Source: Rubrobacter xylanophilus (GTDB lineage Bacteria; Actinomycetota; Rubrobacteria; Rubrobacterales; Rubrobacteraceae). Taken from it: a stretch of 64,000 bases of DNA. The position numbers and the translations under genes are program-made. This document shows, one piece after another, positions 53,241-61,855 of this stretch (within the stretch, counting starts at the first letter, position 1; each line of letters opens with the position of its first letter). The notes under the pieces are model-generated. The model had not been told where the DNA came from, did no database searches, and worked only from the letters and a program-made list of their open reading frames with translations. The stretch is from the NCBI RefSeq assembly GCF_007164525.1, contig NZ_AP019791.1, positions 2,653,501-2,717,500 of the forward strand, in the 5' to 3' direction.

Positions 53241-54974
53241 ATGGAGACGGATGCCAGGGAGGTACTTGGCACTTTCTATGGGGACGAGAGCTTTCCGGTG
53301 GAGTGGAGGGAGGGGGAGCGGGATCTGTTCTGGATCCTGGACGATCTCCACTGTCCGAACCCGATCTCCCCGATGTTCTTCGATATCGGGGGGTGGTGGC
53401 TGACCTGCGACCATATGTTCCGCCGCTTCGGAACCCCCTTCGCCTCGGACTGGATCGCCAAGCGGGTGAATGGGTATCTGTATACCGCCGCCGTTCCGGC
53501 TGACCCTTCGACCTACGCGGAGGCGAGCGAGTATGGCAACCGCTACGTGCCCCGCGTGCCCGAGAGCGGGGAGTACGCCGGTAAGATCGGGGCTTACCTC
53601 GGCGCCGTGCTGCCGCACTACGCGTACAACTTCCTCGACTGGTGGCGCGAGAGGCTCAGGCCGGAGATGGACCGCAACTTCGCCTACCTCGACGGGCAGG
53701 ATACCGACAGCATGAACATGGTCGAGCTCGCGGTCTTGCTCGAGGACGCCATAGACATCCACGACCGGCACTGGAAGATCCACTGGATGCTCAACTTCGC
53801 CCAGTTCTCGGCCACCACCGCCCTCAATGCCACCATCGCCGAGGTCAAGGGCGACGTGGACCCGGACCTCGTGGGGAGGCTGCAGAGCTCCACCGAGGAT
53901 CGCAACTGGGACGCCGTAGAAGACCTGTGGAAGATGAAAGAGGAGATAAAAGACGACGAGGAGCTGCGCCGCGCCTTCGAGGCGGACACCGCTTCCGGCA
54001 TCCTCGAAGCCCTGAACGCCACGGAGCGGGGCCGGCACTTCGTCTCCGAGCGGCTCGCGGCGCACCAGCAGGAGTTCGGGTACAAAGCCATCTGGGCGCA
54101 CGAGTTCCAGTACCAGACCTGGAAGGAGAACCCGGCGCCGATCTTGGAGGCCGTCCGGGGATACCTCGCGACCGACTACGACTACAGAGAGGCCATCCAG
54201 GCGGTCAGAGACGACCTCGAGGCCGCCAAGCGCGAGCTCATGGAAGACGTGCCGGAAGGGGAGGGCAAAGAGAAGCTCCGGAACGCCCTCGAGCTCTCTC
54301 TGCGGATGAACCCGCTCACCCCGGACCACCACTTCTACATCGACCAGGGCACCAACGCCCGCGTGCGGCTCGTGCTCATCGCCATCGGCAGGAAGCTCGT
54401 CGAGGCCGGGCTGCTCGACGACCCCGAGGACGTCATGTTCCTCCGCTACAACGAGCTCAGGGTGCTCATGTTCGACCCCGGGCAGATAGACGCCCGCGAG
54501 ATCGTCTCCGACCGGCGCGACGAGATGGAGCAGGCCTACGACCTCCGGCCGCCCGAGTGGCTCGGCACCGCGACGCGGCGGGCGCTCGAGTTCCCGTACA
54601 ACGCGCTGTGGGGCTTTCCGGAGAAGTTCTACCGGAAGCCCTCCGAGAAAAAGGACGAGGTCGTGGGCCTCGGTGCATCGGCGGGCGTGATCGAGGGTAC
54701 GGCGCGGGTGGTCACCTCCATCGAGGAGTCGGATCAGGTCGAAGAGGGCGACATCCTCGTCTGCCGCATGACCAACCCGGCGTGGGTCGTCCTCTTCACC
54801 AAGGTCAGCGGGCTCGTCACCGACGCGGGAGGCACCACTTCCCACCCGGCGGTCGTCAGCCGCGAGTTCGGCATCCCGGCGGTGGTCGGCACCTCCGACG
54901 CCACCCGGAAGATAAAGACCGGGGACCGCATCCGGGTCAACGGCTCGAGCGGCGTCGTGGAGATCCTCGGATGA
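53241..54974 (+). CDS. Dikinase subunit A: substrate-binding and phosphohistidine (PEP-utilising mobile) domains
   Basis: A 577-residue protein. Residues ~1-470 are helical, rich in Trp/Tyr/Asp, and resemble the substrate-binding part of PEP-synthase-like phosphotransferases (HCPNPISPMFFDIGGWW near the start, NPLTPDHHFYIDQGTNARVR later). Residues ~485-577 are the swivelling phosphohistidine domain: GLGASAGVIEGTARVV, then GGTTSHPAVVSREFGIP with His535 as the phosphorylated residue. There is no ATP-grasp domain, which is encoded separately at 56328, and no PEP-binding barrel. Phenylphosphate synthase and rifampin phosphotransferase have comparable parts. Predicted reaction: ATP + substrate + water to AMP + Pi + phosphorylated substrate. 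Substrate unknown. Confidence 0.85.
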   Translation: METDAREVLGTFYGDESFPVEWREGERDLFWILDDLHCPNPISPMFFDIGGWWLTCDHMFRRFGTPFASDWIAKRVNGYLYTAAVPADPSTYAEASEYGNRYVPRVPESGEYAGKIGAYLGAVLPHYAYNFLDWWRERLRPEMDRNFAYLDGQDTDSMNMVELAVLLEDAIDIHDRHWKIHWMLNFAQFSATTALNATIAEVKGDVDPDLVGRLQSSTEDRNWDAVEDLWKMKEEIKDDEELRRAFEADTASGILEALNATERGRHFVSERLAAHQQEFGYKAIWAHEFQYQTWKENPAPILEAVRGYLATDYDYREAIQAVRDDLEAAKRELMEDVPEGEGKEKLRNALELSLRMNPLTPDHHFYIDQGTNARVRLVLIAIGRKLVEAGLLDDPEDVMFLRYNELRVLMFDPGQIDAREIVSDRRDEMEQAYDLRPPEWLGTATRRALEFPYNALWGFPEKFYRKPSEKKDEVVGLGASAGVIEGTARVVTSIEESDQVEEGDILVCRMTNPAWVVLFTKVSGLVTDAGGTTSHPAVVSREFGIPAVVGTSDATRKIKTGDRIRVNGSSGVVEILG

Positions 54975-55612
54975 GCCTGACCCGGACCGTCCTGCGGGAG
55001 CAGATCCGGGAGCTCCTGCTGGAGCGCATCATAAAGGGCGAGCTCAGACCCGGCGACAGGATCGTGGAGCTCCAGATCGCCCAGGAGCTCGGAACCAGCC
55101 AGGCCCCGGTGCGGGAAGCGCTGCGGGAGCTCCACGCTTTGGGCTTCGTCGAGCACGAGCCCTACCGCGGGACGCGGGTGCGCCGCGTCACCGAAGAGGA
55201 GCTGGCCGAGATCTACCCTGTCCGCGCTGCGCTGGAGGAGCTCGCGGCCCAGGAGGCGGCGAGGAGGCTCGGCGGCAACGTCGAGGGGCTGGAGGAGGAG
55301 TTCGAGGCGATGCGCGAGGCCGCCGACCGCGAAAGCCTCCACGACCTCGCCGTCCACGACACCGCCTTCCACCGCCGGATCGTCGAGGCCGCCGGAAACC
55401 GGGTGCTGCTCGACACGTGGAAGACGCTCCGGGTCGAGGCGCGGGTGGTCGTCACGGCGCTCAAGACCGACGTGGACCTGCACGAGCTGGTCGAGCTGCA
55501 TCGGCCCCTGCTGGAGGCCATAAGGGAGGGGGCCCCCGAGAAGGCCGGCGCCGCTCTCCGGCAGCACTTCGAGACTTTGCGAACCATGATGAAGAGAGGA
55601 GAGAGCGCATGA
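54971..55612 (+). CDS. GntR family regulator with FCD domain
   Basis: A 213-residue repressor or activator. The N-terminal winged helix has IIKGELRPGDRIVELQIAQE and SQAPVREALRELHALGFVEH. The C-terminal FCD effector domain carries the usual metal/ligand Asp and His residues (VHDTAFHRRIVEAAGN, LVELHRPLLEAI, LRQHFETL). FCD regulators bind carboxylates and control catabolic operons. It is translationally coupled to the dikinase A gene (ATGA) and to the following cyclase gene (ATGA), so it probably autoregulates the operon through the dyad at 53160-53180. Confidence 0.93.
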   Translation: MSLTRTVLREQIRELLLERIIKGELRPGDRIVELQIAQELGTSQAPVREALRELHALGFVEHEPYRGTRVRRVTEEELAEIYPVRAALEELAAQEAARRLGGNVEGLEEEFEAMREAADRESLHDLAVHDTAFHRRIVEAAGNRVLLDTWKTLRVEARVVVTALKTDVDLHELVELHRPLLEAIREGAPEKAGAALRQHFETLRTMMKRGESA

Positions 55613-56328
55613 GCAGGGTCGTGGACCTCTCCATGCCGGTCCACCGCGACATGGTGACCTTCCCGCGCATCAACCCCCCGATGATGATGATGTACGACTC
55701 GTGGGAGGACTTCGCGAAAGGGGTCGGCGCGGACGAGTACGGCGTGGACAAGCTCACCGCCTCATACATCGTGATCCAGAGCGACCACGCCGGAACCCAC
55801 ATCGACGCCCTCAAGCACATCCGCCCCGATGCCCCTGGAGCGAGCGAGATCCCCCTGGAGTACTGCTTCTCCGACGGCGTCGTGCTGGACTTCAGACACA
55901 AGGAATACGGCTCGGGCATCAGCGCGGACGAGATAGACGGGGCACTGGAGAAGATCGGCTACGAGCTCAAGGAGAGGGACATCGTCCTGATCCAGACCGG
56001 CGCCTCCGCCTACAACGACGATCAGGAACGCTACCTGCGCGACCACTGCGGTATGACCCGCGAGGCCACGCTGCATCTCATCAGTAAAGGCGTGCGCGTG
56101 ATGGGCATAGACGCCGTGACCTTCGACCCGCCGGTGTGGGCGATGTTCGAGCGCAAGCAGTTCTGGGAGGCCCACCGCGTGATGTGGGAGGAGGACTACT
56201 GGCACCTGGAGAACCTCTGCAACCTGGACCAGCTCCCGTCCCACGGCTTCAAGCTGGCCGTGTTCCCCATCAAGTGGGTCGGGACGACCGGAGCCCCGGT
56301 CCGGGCCGTCGCGATCCTGGACGAGTGA
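55609..56328 (+). CDS. Cyclase family protein (kynurenine formamidase-like), copy 1
   Basis: A metal-dependent hydrolase of 239 residues. The signature SDHAGTHIDALKH supplies the His/Asp metal ligands; VVDLSMPVHRDM opens the fold, and VMGIDAVTFDPP and HGFKLAVFPIKWVG follow. Family members hydrolyse N-formylkynurenine, isatin, cyclic amides or lactones, or dehydrate cyclic intermediates. It overlaps the genes on both sides (ATGA, TGATG). A second, diverged member is at 61856-62542, which suggests two successive hydrolytic steps or two related intermediates. Confidence 0.88.
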   Translation: MSRVVDLSMPVHRDMVTFPRINPPMMMMYDSWEDFAKGVGADEYGVDKLTASYIVIQSDHAGTHIDALKHIRPDAPGASEIPLEYCFSDGVVLDFRHKEYGSGISADEIDGALEKIGYELKERDIVLIQTGASAYNDDQERYLRDHCGMTREATLHLISKGVRVMGIDAVTFDPPVWAMFERKQFWEAHRVMWEEDYWHLENLCNLDQLPSHGFKLAVFPIKWVGTTGAPVRAVAILDE

Positions 56329-57209
56329 TGAAAGAGCCCGCGAGCACCGTGCGCGCCGCCTCCGCCATCCTCTGGTTTACCGACGAGGCCTGCCGGGACG
56401 TGAGGGTGGCCGGCGGCAAGGGCGCGAGCCTGGCACGCATGATCGCCGAGGGGCTCCCGGTCCCGCCGGGCTTCGTCGTCCCCGCACACGTCCTGGAGGA
56501 CGCCCTCGACACCGAGCGCGCCCGGGCGCTCGCCGCCTCCCGCTCCACGGACGAGCTGAGGAAGCTCGTGGCGTCCGTCGAGCCGCCGGAGGAGGAGATA
56601 AAGGCCGCCTACGAGAACCTGGTCGGCGCGCGGCGCACCGCCACGTACAAGCTGGTCGGCGGCGGGAAGGTGGCCGTTCGCTCCTCCGCCGTCGCCGAAG
56701 ACTCCGAGGCGGCGAGCTACGCCGGGCAGCAGGAGACCTTCCTCTACGTCGAAGGTGCGGAGGAGGTCTGCCGGCGGGTCGTGGATTGCTGGGCCTCGTT
56801 CTTCTCCGAGCGGGCGCTCTTCTACCGCGCGCAGAAGGGCTCGCTCGAGGACCTGCGGATGGCCGTCGTGGTCCAGAGGATGGTCGACCCGGAGAAGTCC
56901 GGCGTGATCTTCACCGCAGACCCCGTCAGGCGCCGCCGCGACCGGATGGTCGTCGAGGCCGTCCGGGGCGTCGGGGAGCAGGTAGTCTCCGGCGAGGTGA
57001 CCCCGGACCACTACAGCCTCGACCGCAAAGGAAAGATCAAGCGCGAGAAGATAGTGGCCGACCGCGTCCTGACTAATGAAGAGCTGGCGAAGCTCGCCGA
57101 ACTGGGTAGACGGCTCGAGGAGCTGCACAGCGTACCGCAGGACATCGAGTGGGCGATAGTCGGCGGGGAGGTCTTCCTCCTCCAGTCCCGGCCCGTAACG
57201 ACGCTGTGA
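56328..57209 (+). CDS. Dikinase subunit B: ATP-grasp (PEP synthase N-terminal) domain
   Basis: A 293-residue stand-alone pyruvate phosphate dikinase ATP/AMP-binding domain. In order: VAGGKGASLARMIAEGLPVP (Gly-rich start), VAVRSSAVAEDSEAASYAGQ, VVVQRMVDPEKSGVIFTADP, GVGEQVVSGEVTPDHY and IEWAIVGGEVFLLQSRPV, all as in PEP synthase. It lacks a phosphohistidine domain and a substrate domain, so it must work with the 53241 protein. Length and split are like the small subunit of phenylphosphate synthase, where the N-terminal domain of PEP synthase is a separate protein. ATG overlaps the cyclase stop (TGATG). Confidence 0.88.
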   Translation: MKEPASTVRAASAILWFTDEACRDVRVAGGKGASLARMIAEGLPVPPGFVVPAHVLEDALDTERARALAASRSTDELRKLVASVEPPEEEIKAAYENLVGARRTATYKLVGGGKVAVRSSAVAEDSEAASYAGQQETFLYVEGAEEVCRRVVDCWASFFSERALFYRAQKGSLEDLRMAVVVQRMVDPEKSGVIFTADPVRRRRDRMVVEAVRGVGEQVVSGEVTPDHYSLDRKGKIKREKIVADRVLTNEELAKLAELGRRLEELHSVPQDIEWAIVGGEVFLLQSRPVTTL

Positions 57210-58039
57210 TGGCAGCTCCGGAATGGCACGAGCCCCGCTCGCTGGAGGAAGCCCTCTCTTTGCGCGCCGAGCACGGGGAGGAGGCCACCCTCGTCGCGGG
57301 CGGCTCGTTCCTCGGGATCGTCATGAACCAGAGGCTCTTCTCCCCGACGATGCTCGTCGCCCTGCGCGGCATCCCTGAGCTGGACTTCATCGAGGCCGAC
57401 GAAGACCTCCTGCGCCTCGGGGCGATGACCACCCACCGGGCGGTCGAGCGCTCGCCGGTGGTGCGGGAGGGCTGGCCGTCGCTGGCCTACACCTTCTCGG
57501 TCGTCGCCAGCCCGCGCGTCAGGAACCAGGCGACGGTGGGCGGGGTGGTGGCCGATGCGGACTACGCCTCAGATCCCCCGGCGATGCTCGCGGCTCTGGG
57601 CGCACGGGTCGTCGCCCGCAGCGTGCGGGGTGAACGCGAGATCCCGATGCAGGACTTCGTCCTCGGCCACTACGAGACCGCGCTCGGGGAGGACGAGATG
57701 GTGACGGAGGTCCGCATCCCCCGCAGCGGGGGGCGCTCCGTCTACCGCAAGTTCCGCTCGCGCTCGGGAGAGGATCGGCCCTGCGTCTCGGCCGCTGCGG
57801 CGCGGGACGGCGGCCTGCGGGTCGTCGTCGGAGCCGTCGCCGGAAGGCCGCAGTACTTCCCGGAGATCTGCGAGCTGGCGCGGGGAGAGACCATGAGCGG
57901 CGGGCTCGCGGCGGAGATCGGGCGCCGCTACGCCGACGCGATAGAACCCCTCTCCGACGCGCGCGGCTCGGCCCGCTACCGCAGGCGCGTGATCGCCGTG
58001 GAGGTCAGGCGCGCTCTGGAGGATCTGTACGATGGCTGA
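57209..58039 (+). CDS. Molybdenum hydroxylase FAD-binding (medium) subunit
   Basis: 276 residues of the xanthine dehydrogenase/CO dehydrogenase medium-subunit family, passing electrons from Fe-S centres to FAD and on to the acceptor. The FAD loops are LVAGGSFLGIVMNQR and NQATVGGVVADADYASDPPA. The C-terminal CO_deh_flav_C region contains YRKFRSRSGEDRPCVSAAA. The start overlaps the dikinase B stop, and the end overlaps the large-subunit start by 8 bp. Confidence 0.93.
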   Translation: MAAPEWHEPRSLEEALSLRAEHGEEATLVAGGSFLGIVMNQRLFSPTMLVALRGIPELDFIEADEDLLRLGAMTTHRAVERSPVVREGWPSLAYTFSVVASPRVRNQATVGGVVADADYASDPPAMLAALGARVVARSVRGEREIPMQDFVLGHYETALGEDEMVTEVRIPRSGGRSVYRKFRSRSGEDRPCVSAAAARDGGLRVVVGAVAGRPQYFPEICELARGETMSGGLAAEIGRRYADAIEPLSDARGSARYRRRVIAVEVRRALEDLYDG

Positions 58040-60242
58040 TCCGCGCGTCACCGGAGCCCTGCGTTACTCGCAGGACGTCTCGGCGGAGGGGATGTTCCAC
58101 GCCCGTCTCGTGCGCTCCCCGCACGCCCACGCCCGCATCCTGCGGGTCGACGCCCCGGCGCTTCCGGAGGGTGTCGTCGCGCTGCTGCCGGAGGACGTGC
58201 GGGATCTCGGCTCCTACGGCCCGCAGATAAAGGACCAGCAAGTCTTGCCGCAGGAAAGGGTCCGCTACGCCGGGGACGTGGTCGCCGCCGTCGCCGCAGA
58301 GACCCCGGAGGAAGCCGCGGAGGCCGTCGGCCTCATAGACATCGAGTACGAGGAGCTCCCCGCCGTCTTCGACGAGGTCGAGGCCGCCTCGAAGGAAGCG
58401 CTGCTGGTCCACGAGGACATAAGCATCTCTGAGAACGACGCGGCGTACTTCGGCATCCGGCCCCAGCGGGGGACGAACGTCTGCCACCTCTTCCGCCTCC
58501 GCCACGGCGACGTCGAGGCCGGCTTCGAGGAGGCCGAGGTCATCGTCGAGGAGACCTACCGCACCGCGGGGGCCAACCACGCCGCGATGGAGCCGCACGC
58601 CGCGCTCGCCCGCTGGGTGGGGGACCGCCTGGAGGTCGTTACGGGAACCCAGACCCCGTTCAACATGCGCTCCGACCTCGCCGCCCTCTTCGGCATGGAC
58701 GAGGAGAGGGTTAGGATCGTCTCCCCCCCGATGGGCGGCGCGTTCGGGGCCAAGACGTTCGTGCGCGTCGAGGCCATAGCCGCCTGCCTCGCCCGCAAGG
58801 CCGGAAGGCCCGTGAAGCTCGTGCTCGGGCGCGAGGAGGAGTGGATGACGCTGAACCGCCACCCGGCCACGATCCGCATCAGGCTCGGTGCTCGAAACGA
58901 CGGGACGCTCATCGCCGCCGAGATAGAGTGCTGGGCCAACACCGGCGCCTACGCCGACTGCGGCCCCGGCGTCGCCCAGAAGATGGGCTTCGCCGCCCCG
59001 GGGCCGTACAGGATCCCGCACGTAAAAGTGGACTCCCGCTGCATCTACACCAACCTCCCGCCCGCGGGGGCCTTCCGCGGCTACGGCCAGATGCAGTGCA
59101 CCTGGGCAAGGGAGCGCACCATCGACCTCCTCGCCGACAGGCTCGGTATGGACCCGCTCGACCTGAGGCTCAAGAACCTCCTCAGAGACGGCGACACCTA
59201 CTGCACCGGCGAGAGAATGCACGACGTCCACTTCGAGGAGCTGCTCCTCCGCGCCGCCGACGCCGTGGACTGGTCCAAAGGGCGGAGGAACAAGGGGCTG
59301 TGCGTCATGCTCAAGGGCATGCAGACCCCAAGCCGCGCCTCCATCGTCGTGGAGAGAGACGGCGACGAGACCTACACCGTCCGCTGCGCCACCGCCGAGA
59401 TGGGGCAGGGCGCGAAGGCGGCGATCCGAAAGCTCGCCGCCGAGCTTCTCGGTGTGGGCGTGGAGAGGGTCTCCTTCCCCGACCCGGACACCGACCTCGT
59501 CCCGTACGACACCCGCACCACCTCCAGCCGCTCCACGCACATGATGGGCCGGGCGCTCGAGATCGCCGTCGCAGATTTGAAGGAGAACGGTGTGCGCGGC
59601 TACGGGGAGGTCATGGACGAGGGCGGCCTGGACCCGGACACCGGACAGGGGATCGCCTCTTCGCACTGGCACCAGGGCGCGGCGGCGGCCGAGGTCGAGG
59701 TGGACGAGGAGACCGGCAGGTTCCGGGTCGTCAGGCTGCACGCGCCGGTCTACGCCGGGAGGGTCGTCGACCGCCCCGCGGCCGAGCTCCAGAACGAGGG
59801 GTCCATGATCATGGGGCTGGGAACCGCCCTCTTCGAGTCCAACGAGTTCACCGGGGGCCAGATCTCGAACCCCAACCTCTCCGACTACAACCTCCCGGCG
59901 ATGGACGACATGCCCGAGGCTCTGTCGCACGATCTGTTGGAGCGCGAGGGTGCCGGGATACACGGCCTCGGTGAGACGGCGCTCCCTCCGGTCCCGCCCG
60001 CGATCGGCAACGCCCTCTACTCCCGCGGCATACACGTGAGGGACCTGCCCATCTCCGCCGAGAGCGTCCTCGACGCGATAGAAGCCCGGGATAGCACGCC
60101 CGCTCCGGTGTCCGACGCCCGGGCGGGGGCTTCGTCCGACGGGAGACCCTCGCGCGTGCTCCTCGCCACGCTCGGAGCAGGGCTGCTGGCGCTCGCGCTC
60201 TACCGGCTGCTCAAGCGCAGACGAGTCCGGGAGGTCATATGA
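58032..60242 (+). CDS. Molybdenum hydroxylase large (molybdopterin) subunit with C-terminal membrane anchor
   Basis: A 736-residue catalytic subunit of the xanthine dehydrogenase/4-hydroxybenzoyl-CoA reductase family. Features are LVRSPHAHARI, PPMGGAFGAKTFV, PPAGAFRGYGQMQ, AEMGQGAKAA and the base Glu648 in GLGETALPPVPPA. The last ~31 residues are unusual: after a disordered Ser/Pro/Ala linker comes a hydrophobic helix (VLLATLGAGLLALALYRLL, about 709-727) and a basic tail KRRRVREV, so the complex is probably tail-anchored with the enzyme in the cytosol. The substrate is likely an aromatic or N-heterocycle. Confidence 0.92.
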   Translation: MADPRVTGALRYSQDVSAEGMFHARLVRSPHAHARILRVDAPALPEGVVALLPEDVRDLGSYGPQIKDQQVLPQERVRYAGDVVAAVAAETPEEAAEAVGLIDIEYEELPAVFDEVEAASKEALLVHEDISISENDAAYFGIRPQRGTNVCHLFRLRHGDVEAGFEEAEVIVEETYRTAGANHAAMEPHAALARWVGDRLEVVTGTQTPFNMRSDLAALFGMDEERVRIVSPPMGGAFGAKTFVRVEAIAACLARKAGRPVKLVLGREEEWMTLNRHPATIRIRLGARNDGTLIAAEIECWANTGAYADCGPGVAQKMGFAAPGPYRIPHVKVDSRCIYTNLPPAGAFRGYGQMQCTWARERTIDLLADRLGMDPLDLRLKNLLRDGDTYCTGERMHDVHFEELLLRAADAVDWSKGRRNKGLCVMLKGMQTPSRASIVVERDGDETYTVRCATAEMGQGAKAAIRKLAAELLGVGVERVSFPDPDTDLVPYDTRTTSSRSTHMMGRALEIAVADLKENGVRGYGEVMDEGGLDPDTGQGIASSHWHQGAAAAEVEVDEETGRFRVVRLHAPVYAGRVVDRPAAELQNEGSMIMGLGTALFESNEFTGGQISNPNLSDYNLPAMDDMPEALSHDLLEREGAGIHGLGETALPPVPPAIGNALYSRGIHVRDLPISAESVLDAIEARDSTPAPVSDARAGASSDGRPSRVLLATLGAGLLALALYRLLKRRRVREVI

Positions 60243-60715
60243 GGCTTCGTTTCATCCTGAACGGGGAGGCGGTGGAGGTCGAGGCGCGGCCCGACGAGAT
60301 GCTTCTCCCGGTGCTCCGGGAGAGGCTCGGCCTGGCGAGCGTGCGCCACACCTGCGGCATCGGGGTCTGCGGGGCGTGCACGGCGCTTCTGGACGGGGAG
60401 CCGATCTCCACCTGCATCCTGCTCGCCCCGCTCGCGGCAGGGAGGGAGATAACGACGGTAGAGGGGCTAGGCGGCAACCACTCCGTCCAGCGGGCATTCG
60501 AGGAGGCTCGGGCCTTCCAGTGCGGCTATTGCACCCCCGGCATGATCCTCACGGCCAAACGGCTCCTCGAGGAGCACCCCTCGCCGACGCGCGAGAGGAT
60601 ACGCGCCTACATGGGCGGCAACCTGTGCCGCTGCGGGTGCTACGTAAAGATAGAGCGGGCCGTGGAGCTGGCCGCCGCCTCGAGGCTCGCCGCGGCAGAG
60701 AAAGGAGGAGCTTGA
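60239..60715 (+). CDS. Molybdenum hydroxylase 2Fe-2S (small) subunit
   Basis: A 158-residue ferredoxin-type subunit with two 2Fe-2S sites. The plant-type site is Cys39, Cys44, Cys47 and Cys59 (CGIGVCGAC); the helical-domain site is Cys95, Cys98, Cys130 and Cys132 (FQCGYCTPG, NLCRC). After the last ligand the sequence is GCY where TGY is usual, giving an extra Cys134. It relays electrons from the Mo centre to the FAD subunit. The ATG overlaps the large-subunit stop (ATGA). Confidence 0.95.
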   Translation: MRLRFILNGEAVEVEARPDEMLLPVLRERLGLASVRHTCGIGVCGACTALLDGEPISTCILLAPLAAGREITTVEGLGGNHSVQRAFEEARAFQCGYCTPGMILTAKRLLEEHPSPTRERIRAYMGGNLCRCGCYVKIERAVELAAASRLAAAEKGGA

Positions 60716-61548
60716 AGCTGGTTACCTACGACGCCGGGAGGGGCCCCAGGGTGGGACTCCTCGAGGGCGAGGCCGTCCTCGACGCCGGCTTCGAGGGCGA
60801 CATGGTGGCGTTCATCGAGGCTGGGGCCCCGGTCGGGGAGACCCGCCCGGTCGAGGGCGCCCGGCTGCTCGCCCCCCTGCGCCCGCGCTCGATGCGGGAC
60901 TTCCTCGCCTTCGAGGGGCACCTGAAGAACGCCTTCCGGCGGCTGGGACGCCCGATCCCGGAGGAGTGGTACGAGGTGCCCGCCTTCTACCGCGGGATGC
61001 CGGACACCGTCATCGGGCCGGAGGAGACCATCCCCTACCCGTACTACACCGGGAGGCTCGACTTCGAGCTGGAGCTCGCCGCCGTGATCGGGCGCCGGGG
61101 AAAGGATATCCTCCGTGAAGAGGCCGAGGGGTACATCTTCGGCTACACCATCTGGAACGACCTCTCGGCCCGCGACGTGCAGGCCCGCGAGCTTCCGATC
61201 GGGATGGGCCCGGCCAAGGCCAAGGACTGGGACGGCTCGAACGTCCTCGGGCCGTGCATAGTCACCGCCGACGAGCTGGACGCGGGCGACCTCGCGATGC
61301 GCGTGCGGGTCAACGGCGAGGAGTGGGGCGAGGACAGCTCGAAAAACATGCACCACGAGTTCGCGGACATGATCTCCTACGCCTCCCGGGCACAGACGCT
61401 CTATCCGGGAGAGGTCTTCGGCTCGGGGACGGCCGAGGGCGGCGCCGGTATCGAGACCGACCGCTACCTGAACGAAGGGGATGTCGTCGAGCTGGAGATA
61501 GAGGGCATAGGAGTTTTGCGGAACACCGTCGGAAAGAAAGGAGAGTAG
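60712..61548 (+). CDS. Fumarylacetoacetate hydrolase family protein
   Basis: A 278-residue metal-dependent C-C bond hydrolase, decarboxylase or isomerase of the FAH superfamily. MRDFLAFEGHLKNAF, then LDFELELAAVIGRRGKDI with the ExE metal ligands, FGYTIWNDLSARDVQ and KAKDWDGSNVLGPC are family signatures. GSGTAEGGAGIETDRYLNEG near the end closes the active site. Such enzymes process ring-opened beta-diketo acids or oxo-dienoates late in aromatic degradation. TTG start at 60712 overlapping the previous stop (TTGA) behind AAAGGAGG. Confidence 0.9.
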   Translation: MKLVTYDAGRGPRVGLLEGEAVLDAGFEGDMVAFIEAGAPVGETRPVEGARLLAPLRPRSMRDFLAFEGHLKNAFRRLGRPIPEEWYEVPAFYRGMPDTVIGPEETIPYPYYTGRLDFELELAAVIGRRGKDILREEAEGYIFGYTIWNDLSARDVQARELPIGMGPAKAKDWDGSNVLGPCIVTADELDAGDLAMRVRVNGEEWGEDSSKNMHHEFADMISYASRAQTLYPGEVFGSGTAEGGAGIETDRYLNEGDVVELEIEGIGVLRNTVGKKGE

Positions 61549-61551
61549 CGG

Positions 61552-61845
61552 ATGGCTTTCGTCGTCGTCGCGAAGTGGACGGCCAGGGAGGGCGCGGCGG
61601 AGAAGGTCGAGGAGTGCATAAGGAAGCTCACGCCCCTCTCGCGGGCCGAGCCGGGCAACCTCTTCTACCAGGCCCACCGCGATCCCGAGAACCCCAACCT
61701 GTTCTTCCTCTACGAGCAGTACGTGGACGAAGACGCCTACAAGGCCCACGGCGAGTCCGAGCACTTCCAGAAGTACGGCTTCGGGACCGCCATACCGCTG
61801 CTGGAGAGCCGAGAGCGCGAGTTCTACGTGACGCTCGACGAGTAG
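61552..61845 (+). CDS. ABM-domain (antibiotic biosynthesis monooxygenase-type) protein, copy 2
   Basis: 97 residues, a dimeric alpha+beta barrel: VVVAKWTAREGAAEKVEECI, HRDPENPNLFFLYEQY and AIPLLESREREFYVTLDE. A close paralogue of 27168-27461 with a 43-bp identical DNA segment. In this operon it could oxidise a hydroxylated aromatic intermediate without a cofactor, or act as an isomerase or lactonisation helper. It lies 3 bp after the FAH-family gene, with a GGAGAGTAGCGG site overlapping its stop. Confidence 0.87.
   Translation: MAFVVVAKWTAREGAAEKVEECIRKLTPLSRAEPGNLFYQAHRDPENPNLFFLYEQYVDEDAYKAHGESEHFQKYGFGTAIPLLESREREFYVTLDE
61570..61612 (+). repeat. 43-bp exact repeat, copy 2
   Basis: Identical to 27184-27226; both copies are inside ABM-domain genes 34 kb apart in the same orientation. 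It could be a substrate for homologous recombination. Confidence 0.9.
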
Positions 61846-61855
61846 GGCGCGGTAA

